From Parasphingopyxis marina (GTDB lineage: Bacteria > Pseudomonadota > Alphaproteobacteria > Sphingomonadales > Sphingomonadaceae), in contig NZ_JACJVJ010000002.1 in NCBI RefSeq assembly GCF_014237875.1, forward strand, positions 186,001 to 250,000: DNA of 64,000 nucleotides. Direction: 5' to 3'. The position numbers and the translations under genes were made by a program. Below are positions 56,529 through 64,000 of this stretch, piece after piece. Each line of letters starts with the position of its first letter. Within the stretch, counting starts at the first letter, position 1. The notes under the pieces are model-generated. The model made no database searches. It saw only the letters and a list, made by a program, of their open reading frames with translations, and was not told where the DNA came from.

Positions 56529-56573
56529 ATGCGCTCTATCAGCACAGGCCCCGGGATGCGACATGTCCGTTGA
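56529..56573 (+). CDS. Possible 14-residue leader peptide
   Basis: ATG 56529 has a perfect AGGAGG (56516-56521) 7 bases upstream and opens a 14-codon frame MRSISTGPGMRHVR. The frame ends at 56573, overlapping the downstream acyltransferase start in another frame. The downstream gene itself has only a weak GGGA. A short coupling or leader ORF would explain this, but the peptide has no known family. Confidence 0.3.
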   Translation: MRSISTGPGMRHVR

Positions 56574-57564
56574 GGTAAAGATATTCGATCAGCTCGCCGA
56601 TGTGGCGGAGGATGCCGGCGATGCGCTGTCGCGCGGGCAGCAGCCCATCCTTTACGACCGGATGCGCTGGTTCGAGATGACGCAAAAACATTGCGGCAAC
56701 GGGCGGACACCCCTGGTGGTCCGGGCCATGCAGGGAGACAGCGCCGCCTGGATGTTCCTGTGCCGCACCGGCAAGCGCTCGGCCGAGGCGCTGACCAGCT
56801 GGTACACTCTGGCTTTCGATATCGTCCGGCGGGGCGAAGATCGCGGCCTGATCGAGGCGATCGCGGGGGATTTGGGGGATCTGGCGCGAATCAGCCTGGC
56901 GCCGATGGCGTCACCAGCGCGGATCGTCGAAGGCTTCACGGCGGCAGGGTGGAAGGCCTTTGTCGAAGGATCGACGCAGAACTGGCAGCTGCGCGTCCCG
57001 GACAGCTTCGATGCCTATTGGGCTGCGCGCCCCGGCAAGCTGCGCAGCACGGTCAAGCGCAAGGCGAAAAAGGCCAATCTCGAAATCCGCATCCATCGCG
57101 CTTTCGACGAAGACGCCTGGGCGGATTATCAGGCCATCTATGCGGAAAGCTGGAAACCCGAAGAAGGCTCCTGGGATTTCATGCGCGACTTCGTGACGGA
57201 AGAAGGCGAAGCGGGCAGCCTGCGGCTCGGCATCGCCTATCAGGAAGGCCGCCCGGTCGCCGCGCAGCTCTGGCACGTCGAAAACGGCCATGCGACAATC
57301 CACAAGCTCGCCTATGCCGAAAGCGCGAAATCCCATTCGCCGGGCTCGATTCTCGGGGAAGCGATGTTCCGGCACGTGATCGAGGAGGACCGGCCTGCCA
57401 CCATCGACTATGGAACGGGCAATGAGCCGTACAAGGCGGACTGGATGGATGCGCCGCGCCCGCTCTACCGGATCGAACTGTTCAATCCCCGGCAACCCGC
57501 CGCCTGGGCGCCGCTGCTCAAACGCAAATTATCCGCCCTTGTCCGCCGCTCCGCAACCGACTAG
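56563..57564 (+). CDS. CelD/BcsL-type GNAT acyltransferase
   Basis: This 333-residue protein belongs to the GNAT-fold CelD/BcsL-like group often found in polysaccharide loci. ATG 56563 (MSVEVKIFDQLADVAED) is chosen; the track start at GTG 56521 lacks a family match. The acyltransferase core is RSTVKRKAKKANLEIRIH ... DEDAWADYQAIYAESWKPEEG and AQLWHVENGHATIHKLAYAE. It leads a four-gene plus-strand unit with the ACP and two hydrolases, so it may take its acyl group from the ACP (inference). Confidence 0.85.
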   Translation: MSVEVKIFDQLADVAEDAGDALSRGQQPILYDRMRWFEMTQKHCGNGRTPLVVRAMQGDSAAWMFLCRTGKRSAEALTSWYTLAFDIVRRGEDRGLIEAIAGDLGDLARISLAPMASPARIVEGFTAAGWKAFVEGSTQNWQLRVPDSFDAYWAARPGKLRSTVKRKAKKANLEIRIHRAFDEDAWADYQAIYAESWKPEEGSWDFMRDFVTEEGEAGSLRLGIAYQEGRPVAAQLWHVENGHATIHKLAYAESAKSHSPGSILGEAMFRHVIEEDRPATIDYGTGNEPYKADWMDAPRPLYRIELFNPRQPAAWAPLLKRKLSALVRRSATD

Positions 57565-57599
57565 GCGGGCCCGGACGTTTGCGTAGCAGGGGAAATTGC

Positions 57600-57872
57600 A
57601 TGGCATCCGAAGGCGCTATCGAGGTCGAAGAGACGTTGCGCGCGGTGCTGGTCGACGTTCTGGGGCTTGATGCCGGGGACGTGGCCGAGTTCGACGAAAA
57701 TACCGAATTGTTCGGCGCGATTCCCGAACTTGATTCAATGGCGGTCGCCGGCCTGCTCACCGAAATCGAGGACCGGCTCGGCATCTGGATCGAGGATGAC
57801 GAGTTCGAAGCGGAGATGCTCGAAAGCTTCGGCAATTTGCTGGCCTTCGCGCGGGAAAAGGCGCTCCACTAA
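57600..57872 (+). CDS. Acyl carrier protein, XrtA-associated
   Basis: This 90-residue acidic ACP (PP-binding domain) carries an acyl group on a phosphopantetheine arm. ATG 57600 (MASEGAIEVEETLRAVL) is used; GGGGAAATT precedes it. The attachment serine is Ser46 in IPELDSMAVAGLL, which keeps the D-S-M pattern. It is not the fatty-acid AcpP, since there are no fab genes nearby and the sequence differs. Its stop overlaps the next start (TAATG), showing tight coupling to the hydrolase genes. Confidence 0.9.
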   Translation: MASEGAIEVEETLRAVLVDVLGLDAGDVAEFDENTELFGAIPELDSMAVAGLLTEIEDRLGIWIEDDEFEAEMLESFGNLLAFAREKALH

Positions 57873-58564
57873 TGCCCCCCGCCCCGCGTTTCAGGCGCTA
57901 TGACTGGGGCAAGGGCCAGGACTGGCTGACAAGCCTCGGACCCGAAGACGGGCGATCGATCCTGATCGTGCCGCCCCTCTTCGAGGAACTGAACCGCACC
58001 CGCAAACTGCTTTCGGACCTGATGCGCGCGCTCGCCGGGCGCGGGATCGGAGCGCATCTGCCTGAGCTGCCGGGAACCGGGGAGAGCGAGACCATTCTTG
58101 CGGACGCGAATTGGGACGACTGGAAAGCGGCTGTCGCTGCCGCCTCGAACGTGTGCGATGCCGGGGCGGTGGTCGCGGTGCGCGGCGGCTGCCTCCTCGA
58201 TACGGCGCATCAGGGCGAAAAGACGCTGCGCTTTGCGCCGGTGGAGGGAAAGCGGCTGATCCGCGATCTCGTCCGCTCCCGCAGCGTGACCGACAAGGCG
58301 TTCGACGCCGAGGCTCAAAAAGCCGTTTTCGTCACTGGCCCGACCATGCTGGGCGGATACCCGATCGGCGCCGAACTCGCCTGCGCCGTCCGCGATGCCG
58401 AACCCCGATCAGGGTCTTCCGTTACGGTCGTGAGGCTGGAGGGCGACCGGGGCGAAGCCGATAGCCATATCGCGGGCGCTCCGCTCTGGCGGCGCGCGGA
58501 ACCGACCGGCGATCCGGCCCTGTCCGGCGCGCTCGCCGACAATATCGCGGCGTGGCTCAGCTGA
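57872..58564 (+). CDS. XrtA-associated hydrolase 2 (alpha/beta-hydrolase fold, degenerate)
   Basis: This 230-residue protein follows the 'hydrolase 2, exosortase A system-associated' pattern: LIVPPLFEELNRTRKLLSDLMRALA, GIGAHLPELPGTGES and NWDDWKAAVAAA. At the nucleophile elbow, where GxSxG is expected, it has VAVRGGCLL with no Ser, and I find no convincing catalytic His near the C terminus (RLEGDRGEADSHIAGAPLWR). It may be a non-catalytic partner or thioesterase-like binder rather than an active hydrolase. Its stop overlaps the hydrolase 1 start (TGATG). Confidence 0.8.
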   Translation: MPPAPRFRRYDWGKGQDWLTSLGPEDGRSILIVPPLFEELNRTRKLLSDLMRALAGRGIGAHLPELPGTGESETILADANWDDWKAAVAAASNVCDAGAVVAVRGGCLLDTAHQGEKTLRFAPVEGKRLIRDLVRSRSVTDKAFDAEAQKAVFVTGPTMLGGYPIGAELACAVRDAEPRSGSSVTVVRLEGDRGEADSHIAGAPLWRRAEPTGDPALSGALADNIAAWLS

Positions 58565-59376
58565 TGCGCGCGCTCCTTTCCTTCGACTGTGCCGGCGAAT
58601 GCCTCGCCGCCTCGCTCGACGGGGCCGATGGCAAAAGCGGCGTCGTGATCGTCACGGGCGGCGGCCAGACGCGCTTCGGCGCGCATCGGGGCTTTGCGCT
58701 ACTCGCCTCGGCTTTGTCGGCAGCCGGTTATCCGGTGTTGCGCTATGACCGGCGCGGCGTCGGCGACAGTTCGGGAGACGATCCCGGTTTCGAAGTCAGC
58801 GCGCCCGATCTTGCGGCCGCGGTCGCGGCATTCCGCGAACGCGCGCCGGGCCTGGAACGGGTTATCGGCTTCGGGCTGTGCGACGGCGCGACGACGCTGT
58901 GCCTCCACCATGCCGCGTGCGGGGTGGACGCGATGATCCTTGCCAATCCCTGGGTCGTCGAGGCCGCATCGGGCGAACCGCCGCCCGCCGCAATCAGCCG
59001 CCATTATCGCGACCAGCTGTCGAGCTTCGACGGCTGGAAGCGGCTGCTGACCGGCGGAATCGACTATCGCAAGGCGGTGCGGGGCGTGTTCAAGTTGCTG
59101 AAACCGCAAAAAAACGAAGGCAGCCTGGCCGAGCGCACGGCCAATGCACTGTCGGCTTCATCGGCTCCGGCGCATGTCGTGCTGGCGAGCGGGGATGCGA
59201 CCGCGATCGGCTTCGAGCATGAATGGCGCAAGGGCGCGCTCTCGGCATTAGCCGGCGAGGCGCGGTTCACCCTCGATACGATCGAAAGCGACGCGCACAG
59301 TTTTGCCCGGGAGGGCGATTTCGAGAAGCTGGCCGAAAACTGCCTGGCCGCGATCCGGCGGTTCGAAAACTCCTAG
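58564..59376 (+). CDS. XrtA-associated hydrolase 1 (cysteine-nucleophile alpha/beta hydrolase)
   Basis: This 270-residue protein matches the 'hydrolase 1, exosortase A system-associated' type. The oxyanion region is GGGQTRFGAHRGF and the strand after it is YDRRGVGDSSGDDPGF. The nucleophile elbow is GFGLCDGATTL, with Cys106 in place of Ser. Asp211 (LASGDATAIGF) and His245 (ESDAHSFARE) complete the triad. A thioesterase or acyltransferase role on the neighbouring ACP is a reasonable inference. It ends in a 4-base convergent overlap with trxB. Confidence 0.85.
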   Translation: MRALLSFDCAGECLAASLDGADGKSGVVIVTGGGQTRFGAHRGFALLASALSAAGYPVLRYDRRGVGDSSGDDPGFEVSAPDLAAAVAAFRERAPGLERVIGFGLCDGATTLCLHHAACGVDAMILANPWVVEAASGEPPPAAISRHYRDQLSSFDGWKRLLTGGIDYRKAVRGVFKLLKPQKNEGSLAERTANALSASSAPAHVVLASGDATAIGFEHEWRKGALSALAGEARFTLDTIESDAHSFAREGDFEKLAENCLAAIRRFENS

Positions 59377-60326
59377 CCTTGCTCGAACTCGTTCTCGCCG
59401 ATGAATTTTTCGGCGTCGAGCGCGGCCATGCAGCCGGTGCCCGCAGCGGTGATCGCCTGACGGTAGATCTTGTCCATCACATCGCCGCAAGCGAAAACGC
59501 CGGGAACGCTGGTGCGCGTCGTGCCGGGCTCCACCTTGATGTAATTGTCTCCATCGAGCTCCAGATGCCCCGCGAACAGCTTGGTCGCCGGGTCGTGGCC
59601 GATGGCGATAAAGCCGCCTTCCGCCGCAATCTGAGAAATCTCGCCGGTTTTGGTGTCCTTGAGATCAATCGCGACCAGCCCAAGCGGATCGCCTTCGCCC
59701 ACAAATTTATCCACAGTCTTATCCCAGAGCACGGTGATCTTGGGATTGGCGAAGAGGCGCTCCTGCAGGATTTTCTCGGCGCGCAGCTCGTCGCGGCGAT
59801 GGATCAGGGTCACATCGTCGCTGTGATTGGTGAGGTAGAGCGCCTCTTCTACCGCGGTATTCCCGCCGCCGATGACCGCGATCTTCTTGCCGCGAAAGAA
59901 AAAGCCGTCGCAGGTCGCACAGGCTGAAAGCCCCTTGCCGCGCAGCAGGGTTTCGCTTTCCAGGCCGAGCCAACGCGCCTGCGCGCCGGTCGCGATAACC
60001 AGCGTATCGCCGAAATATTCGTCGCCGCCGTCGCCGACCATGCGGAACGGGCGCTGCGAGAGATCGACCTCGACGATCGAATCCCACATCATCTTGGCCC
60101 CGCAATGCTCGGCCTGCTTCTGCATCTGCTCCATCAGCCAGGGGCCCTGAATGACGTCGGCAAAGCCGGGATAATTCTCGACGTCCGTTGTCGTCATCAG
60201 CTGGCCGCCCGGCTCGATGCCCTGGACGACGATCGGCGCCATGCCGGCGCGCGCGCCGTAGATGGCCGCCGAGAGCCCGGCGGGGCCCGATCCGAGGATG
60301 AGCATTTTCGTGCGATGTTCGGCCAT
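59373..60326 (-). CDS. trxB: Thioredoxin reductase
   Basis: TrxB passes electrons from NADPH via FAD to thioredoxin. The 317-residue protein has the FAD motif ILGSGPAGLSAAIYGARAG, the redox pair in SACATCDGFFFRG (CATC), the NADPH motif VIGGGNTAVEEALYL and the C-terminal GVFACGDVMDKIYRQA. It lies 107 bases downstream of tRNA-Met on the same strand. A possible own promoter (TTGTGC, 18-base spacer, TATCTC on the minus strand) is weak. Confidence 0.97.
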   Translation of the reverse strand: MAEHRTKMLILGSGPAGLSAAIYGARAGMAPIVVQGIEPGGQLMTTTDVENYPGFADVIQGPWLMEQMQKQAEHCGAKMMWDSIVEVDLSQRPFRMVGDGGDEYFGDTLVIATGAQARWLGLESETLLRGKGLSACATCDGFFFRGKKIAVIGGGNTAVEEALYLTNHSDDVTLIHRRDELRAEKILQERLFANPKITVLWDKTVDKFVGEGDPLGLVAIDLKDTKTGEISQIAAEGGFIAIGHDPATKLFAGHLELDGDNYIKVEPGTTRTSVPGVFACGDVMDKIYRQAITAAGTGCMAALDAEKFIGENEFEQG

Positions 60327-60432
60327 TGGGTCCGTCCTGATCAGGTTGTTTCAGGCCAGAGATAGGAGGCCATAAGGCCCCGGCACAAGCCGTTCATCCA
60401 CGGCGATTGCTTGCACAGGGCAAAGGGAAACT

Positions 60433-60509
60433 TGGTAGCGGAGGAGGGACTCGAACCCCCGACACATGGATTATGATTCCACTGCTCTAACCAGCTGAGC
60501 TACTCCGCC
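60433..60509 (-). tRNA. tRNA-Met (CAT), elongator
   Basis: Read on the minus strand this gives a full cloverleaf of 77 bases including an encoded CCA end. The acceptor is GGCGGAG paired with CTCCGCT (G1-U72 wobble), the D arm is GCTCAGCTGGTTAGAGC, the anticodon stem GTGGA/TCCAT holds loop ATCATAA with anticodon CAT, and the T arm contains GGTTCGAGTCC. It lacks the C1-A72 mismatch and three GC anticodon-stem pairs of initiator tRNA, so it is the elongator. A CAT-anticodon tRNA-Ile2 is the less likely alternative. Confidence 0.96.
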
Positions 60510-60550
60510 CCAGAAGCAACGGGCGAGCGCCGCAAATTGGGCGTGCGGGG

Positions 60551-60579
60551 CCTATAGGCAGGGCATAGATCAGGGTCAA
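60551..60579 (-). promoter_or_regulatory. Sigma-70 promoter of tRNA-Met
   Basis: On the minus strand the -35 hexamer TTGACC (60579-60574) and the -10 hexamer TATAGG (60556-60551) are separated by exactly 17 bases. The expected start site lies about 35 bases before the mature tRNA 5' end. This is the best promoter match in the window. Confidence 0.75.
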
Positions 60580-60595
60580 CCGATTTGGGAAAGGA

Positions 60596-60625
60596 TTGGC
60601 TGGTCGCGCGTTGTTGGCGTATAAA
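60596..60625 (+). promoter_or_regulatory. Putative promoter of the DUF3775 gene
   Basis: On the plus strand TTGGCT (60596-60601) and TATAAA (60620-60625) are 18 bases apart. An ideal AGGAGG (60637-60642) lies 6 bases before the ATG at 60649, leaving a leader of about 17 bases. Confidence 0.55.
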
Positions 60626-60648
60626 TCCCTGCAATCAGGAGGCGCACC

Positions 60649-61062
60649 ATGGAACTCGAAACGCCACTAGACACGATTTGCCGGCTCATCGTCCGGGCCC
60701 GCGAATGGGACGCCCAGGTCCCCGCAGACGAATCCGACGATGTCGAAGACGAACAGACGATGTCGACCGACGATCCCTATGACGTGATGATAGACGAGAA
60801 GAACGATTCGGTCGAAGAGGAAATCTTAGCGCTTCTCGACGATCTCGCCGAAGACCAGCTGGCCGAAGTTCTCGCGCTCGCGTGGATCGGCAGCGGCACC
60901 TATGACGCCAGCGACTGGGAAGAGGCGCTGGAGGAAGCGGGCGACAAGGAAAGCGATCCTGCCGCCGACCAGCTGATGGAGATGCCGATGCTGGCGGCCT
61001 ATCTGGAATCGGGACTCGAAAGCTTCGGCCTGAGTTGCAGCGGCGTCGGCCAGATCGACTGA
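60649..61062 (+). CDS. DUF3775 protein
   Basis: This 137-residue, strongly acidic protein fits the DUF3775 family: the N-terminal LDTICRLIVRAREWDAQVP, a middle acidic linker, and LAEVLALAWIGSGTYDASDWEEALEEA followed by MPMLAAYLESGLESFGLSC. Function is unknown. It is probably cytoplasmic, with no signal or membrane segment. The start is firm, because AGGAGG lies 6 bases upstream. It converges with the 2'-5' RNA ligase-like gene; the two stop codons are adjacent with no spacer. Confidence 0.8.
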   Translation: MELETPLDTICRLIVRAREWDAQVPADESDDVEDEQTMSTDDPYDVMIDEKNDSVEEEILALLDDLAEDQLAEVLALAWIGSGTYDASDWEEALEEAGDKESDPAADQLMEMPMLAAYLESGLESFGLSCSGVGQID

Positions 61063-61569
61063 TCAGCCGCTGAACATATGGCGCGACAGCGGCTCCCAGG
61101 GCCCGCCGCGATAATACCAGCTGGCAAGGCCCGCGATAGCGAGCGGACGCGGCTTAAAGTCCCGGGAGAGCGTGGCGAACAGCGCCTTCGCATCTTCGGA
61201 ATCGGCCTTGTTCTGGATAGTCACATGCGGCTGCCATCCGCGCCGGTCCTGCGGCACGAGCAGGGTTTCGAAGGCGTCGGCAATCCCTTCGCGAATTTCC
61301 TCCAACCCGTCACTCACGACCCGGAACGCGACCCCCTGCCCTAGCAGCATCGGCTTCGATATCCGCGCGGCAGGCGGCGGAAGGCCCCGCGTTTCCGCCG
61401 ATAACCGGCGCTTGAGCTCGTCGGCCACGGTGGGCGGTAGATGGTGGAACAGGGTCAGATGCGCGGGAACGAGATTGCGCGCGGCCGGAAAATGCCGTTT
61501 GCGCAGGCCGTCGAGCCAGGCGAAATCCTTAGGGCCGAACAGGGCGGTCACGACAATCGGCGCGTTCAT
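61063..61569 (-). CDS. 2'-5' RNA ligase / 2H phosphoesterase family protein
   Basis: 2H-superfamily proteins act on 2',3'-cyclic or 2'-5' phosphodiester bonds in RNA or nucleotides. The 168-residue protein has the two His-x-Thr motifs, HLTLFH (about residue 37) and HVTIQN (about residue 115), that define the active site. The substrate is unknown. It overlaps the MobA-like gene by 4 bases on the same strand. Confidence 0.85.
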   Translation of the reverse strand: MNAPIVVTALFGPKDFAWLDGLRKRHFPAARNLVPAHLTLFHHLPPTVADELKRRLSAETRGLPPPAARISKPMLLGQGVAFRVVSDGLEEIREGIADAFETLLVPQDRRGWQPHVTIQNKADSEDAKALFATLSRDFKPRPLAIAGLASWYYRGGPWEPLSRHMFSG

Positions 61570-62102
61570 CGCAGATCCCCCGGCCGGTCGATATCGCGAA
61601 TAGCCCCCTTCCCCGCCTCGATCCGCACGGCTTGGCCGCTCTCAAAGGGACGTTTCCCCCGCTCAAGGCGCGCACGCACCGCCCGGGGATTGCGGATCAG
61701 TATCGGATGGCCGGGCACGCAGCGATGGACGGCACGCACGAAATTCCCTTTCTTCCCGGCCAATCGCCGGCCGATGCCTTGCGGGCAATCGGGCATATCT
61801 CCGAGAAAGACGAAAACCTCGTTTTCGTGGGCCCGCAACGCCTGCAGTCCGCGCTTGAGGTTCGCGTGGCGGTGCCGGGCCAAGCTGGTAACGACCGACA
61901 GGCGCGGTCCGCCCAAAGCCCGCACGGCCCGGGCGACCCGCACATCGCCGCCCGCCACGATGATGACCCGGCCCGCAGGCGCGGCGAGCGCAGCGGCGAC
62001 CGCGTGCTCGACAAGCCTTTTGCCCCGATAGCGCGCGAGCAGCTTGTTTGCCTGGCCGAACCGCCGGGAGCGTCCGGCAGCGAGGACGATGGCGGCGCGC
62101 AT
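61566..62102 (-). CDS. MobA/MocA-like nucleotidyltransferase
   Basis: The 178-residue protein begins AAIVLAAGRSRRFGQANKLLARYRGKRLVEH, the nucleotide-binding start of MobA-type NTP transferases, and has the metal-binding VFVFLGDMPDCPQ. The MocA group adds CMP or GMP to molybdenum cofactor. The sequence is short and Arg-rich, and no molybdoenzyme genes are near, so a different sugar or cofactor substrate is possible. Confidence 0.7.
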   Translation of the reverse strand: MRAAIVLAAGRSRRFGQANKLLARYRGKRLVEHAVAAALAAPAGRVIIVAGGDVRVARAVRALGGPRLSVVTSLARHRHANLKRGLQALRAHENEVFVFLGDMPDCPQGIGRRLAGKKGNFVRAVHRCVPGHPILIRNPRAVRARLERGKRPFESGQAVRIEAGKGAIRDIDRPGDLR

Positions 62103-62114
62103 CCCGCCGCGCCG

Positions 62115-63959
62115 CTAGATTTCGACCTGGCTGCCGAGTTCGACGACGCGGTTGGCCGGCAGGCGGAAGAATTGCATCGCGCTTTCCGCGTTGCGCAACA
62201 TCCAGGCGAACAGCTTCTCGCGCCACGGCGCCATCCCCGGATTTTCGGACGTCAGCAGCGTCTGCCGCGCCAGGAAGAAGCTCGTTTCGATCATCCGGAA
62301 AGGCGGGCCGCAGGTGGTGATTTTTTCGAGCGCCATCGGCACGTCGGTATCCTGCATGAAGCCGTAGCGCAGGATGATACGGTAGAAACCGGCCCCGAGA
62401 TCTTCATAATGGATGCGCTCCTCGTCGGCGACGAAGGGCCGGTCGAGAATCGAAACGGTCAGCAACACGATGCGTTCGTGCAGCACCTTGTTGTGCTTGA
62501 GATTGTGGAGCAGCGCGTGCGGCACGCCTTCCGGCGATGTCGTCATGAACACCGCGGTGCCGGGCACCCGGGTCGCCGAACCGGCGGCTGACTTCACGAA
62601 CACCTGCACCGGCATCGCCGCCTCGCGCATCCGCGCGATGATCAGCGATCTGCCCTTGGCCCAGCTTGTCAGCATCACAAAGGCGGCGAGGCCGACGGCA
62701 AGCGGGAACCAGCCCCCATCCGGGATCTTGGTGAGGTTCGCCGCGAAGAACAGCCCGTCGACGACGAAGAACAGCCCCACGAGCAGCCCGGCCCAGAACT
62801 TGTTCCACTTCCAGAAGCCGAACAGCAGGACGGTAAGCAGGCAGGTGTCGATCAGCATCGCCCCGGTCACCGCTACGCCATAGGCCGAAGTAAGGCTGGA
62901 GGAGGAACGGAAGGTCAGCACCAAAAGGATCACCATCACCATCAGCGCCCAGTTGATGAACGGGATATAGATTTGCCCGACCGTCGCTGCGTTGGTGTGG
63001 TTGATCTTGAGCCGCGGCATGAAGCCGAGCTGGATCGCCTGCTGGGTGACCGAGAAGGCGCCAGAGATCACGGCCTGGCTGGCGATGATCGCGGCCAGCG
63101 TGGCGATGATGAGCAGCGGGATCTGCAGCTGGTCCGGCGCGAGCAGATAGAAGGGGCTTTCGAGCGAGGCTTCGCCGATACGCATCGCGAGCGCCCCCTG
63201 CCCCAGATAGTTGAGCATCAGGGCGGGAAGGACGAAGCAGAGCCAGGACAGGCCGATCGGCTTGCGGCCGAAATGACCCATATCGGCATAGAGCGCTTCG
63301 GCGCCGGTTACGGCAAGCACGACCGCGCCGAGCGCGAGAAAGGCCTCGACGGGGCGCAGCAGGAAGAAATTGAGCGCGTGATGCGGGCTGAGTGCCCACA
63401 GGACTTCCGGGGTCTGGACGATACTGATCGCGCCAAGCACCGAAATGACGAGGAAGTAGAACAGCATGATGGGGCCGAAAAACGCGCCGACTCGCGCCGT
63501 TCCGCTGCGCTGGATCACGAACAGGAAGGCGAGGATGAAGATGGCGATCGGGATCACCCATCCGCCGAGCGCCGGATTCACCACCGAGAGACCCTCTACC
63601 GCGCCGAGCACGGAAACCGCCGGCGTGATCATGCTGTCGCCATAGAAGAGCGCGGTTGCGAAGATCGCAAGGATGACGATACCGCCCGTCCATCGCTTTC
63701 CGGATTTGCGGCCGCCGAGCAGCGCGAGCAGGGCAAGGCTCCCGCCTTCGCCGCGATTGTCCGCGCGCATGATGATCATGACATATTTGATCGTCACGAC
63801 GAGCATCATCGACCAGAAAACCAGGCTCAACACGCCGTAGATGTGCAGCGGATCGAGCGAGAGCGGGTGATGGCCGGCAAATGCCTCACGAAAGGCGTAA
63901 AGCGGACTCGTGCCAATATCGCCAAAGACGACGCCGATCGCGCCGACGGCAAGCTTCAT
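62115..63959 (-). CDS. kup: Kup potassium transporter, 5' end uncertain
   Basis: Kup takes up potassium by proton symport. The protein has about twelve membrane segments, the N-terminal signature [19 protein letters not shown], the region [18 protein letters not shown] and a cytoplasmic C-terminal domain ([20 protein letters not shown]). The track gives ATG 63959. The same frame stays open to the window edge ([10 protein letters not shown] before the Met), and most Kup proteins have several residues ahead of this point, so the real start may lie outside the window. Confidence 0.92.
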   Translation of the reverse strand: MKLAVGAIGVVFGDIGTSPLYAFREAFAGHHPLSLDPLHIYGVLSLVFWSMMLVVTIKYVMIIMRADNRGEGGSLALLALLGGRKSGKRWTGGIVILAIFATALFYGDSMITPAVSVLGAVEGLSVVNPALGGWVIPIAIFILAFLFVIQRSGTARVGAFFGPIMLFYFLVISVLGAISIVQTPEVLWALSPHHALNFFLLRPVEAFLALGAVVLAVTGAEALYADMGHFGRKPIGLSWLCFVLPALMLNYLGQGALAMRIGEASLESPFYLLAPDQLQIPLLIIATLAAIIASQAVISGAFSVTQQAIQLGFMPRLKINHTNAATVGQIYIPFINWALMVMVILLVLTFRSSSSLTSAYGVAVTGAMLIDTCLLTVLLFGFWKWNKFWAGLLVGLFFVVDGLFFAANLTKIPDGGWFPLAVGLAAFVMLTSWAKGRSLIIARMREAAMPVQVFVKSAAGSATRVPGTAVFMTTSPEGVPHALLHNLKHNKVLHERIVLLTVSILDRPFVADEERIHYEDLGAGFYRIILRYGFMQDTDVPMALEKITTCGPPFRMIETSFFLARQTLLTSENPGMAPWREKLFAWMLRNAESAMQFFRLPANRVVELGSQVEI

Positions 63960-64000
63960 TGTCGCCGCTTCGCGCGTTGGCGGGCCCGAAACGGGCGGAA

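Noticed and set aside
57872-58564. Hydrolase 2 as a pseudogene
   Set aside because: The frame is intact, tightly coupled to its neighbours and matches a known family layout, so the missing nucleophile seems to be a feature rather than decay.

Overview
The window reads as a chromosomal segment of an alphaproteobacterium, most likely a member of the Sphingomonadales. It is GC-rich with GC-ending codons and almost wall-to-wall genes. It carries alphaproteobacterial signature pairs (hdaA next to purM; chvI/chvG divergent from pckA, followed by rapZ, an EIIA and HPr) and a complete exosortase A (XrtA/EpsH-type) exopolysaccharide locus of the kind seen in sphingomonads. I found no insertion sequence, prophage, integrase, CRISPR array or rRNA. 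There is one tRNA. No gene-free gap exceeds about 215 bases, so no stretch over 300 bases needs separate explanation.

Layout. 1-10.5 kb: housekeeping (3' part of rnd, an I78-type lipoprotein, ppx and ppk for polyphosphate, hdaA, a DUF2066 exported protein, purM and an unusually long purN, a GNAT, a secreted hypothetical, ndk). 10.6-21.4 kb: holC-pepA on the minus strand, then the plus-strand outer-membrane and ribosome group lptD-surA-pdxA-rsmA, then a TPR protein, rsmB and guaB on the minus strand. 21.5-25 kb: a secreted M28 peptidase, an SPFH/NfeD pair and a small EF-hand-like protein. 25-31 kb: pckA opposite chvI-chvG-rapZ-EIIA-HPr, an envelope-stress and carbon/nitrogen signalling block with no hprK. 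30.9-34.7 kb: a tightly overlapping run of SpoU RNA methyltransferase, membrane alpha/beta hydrolase, cytochrome P450 and two lipoproteins. 34.7-41 kb: rmuC, fhs, def-recR opposite fmt-truA.

41-59.4 kb is the most distinctive region. Ten minus-strand genes (transcribed from 53.6 down to 41.0 kb) encode capsule-type export (lipoprotein exporter, GumC/Wzz-like protein, BY-kinase, beta-barrel, ATPase), polysaccharide tailoring (deacetylase, FemAB-like transferase, glycosyltransferase, amidotransferase) and the exosortase XrtA fused to an EpsI domain. Directly upstream on the same strand lie an AMP-forming acyl ligase and a fold-III PLP decarboxylase. Opposite them are a CelD-type acyltransferase, an acyl carrier protein and two alpha/beta-hydrolase-like proteins. 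Together these six genes look like an ACP-based pathway that makes and transfers a small amine or acyl group. No protein with a PEP-CTERM tail was seen in the window, so the substrates must lie elsewhere.

59.4-64 kb: trxB, elongator tRNA-Met with a clear promoter, a DUF3775 protein, a 2'-5' RNA ligase-like protein, a MobA-like nucleotidyltransferase and a Kup potassium transporter whose 5' end may run off the window.

Start codons were moved from the ORF track wherever conserved N termini, signal peptides or Shine-Dalgarno (SD) sequences required it. One gene (the SpoU methyltransferase) has only non-ATG/GTG/TTG candidates and appears to start at CTG.
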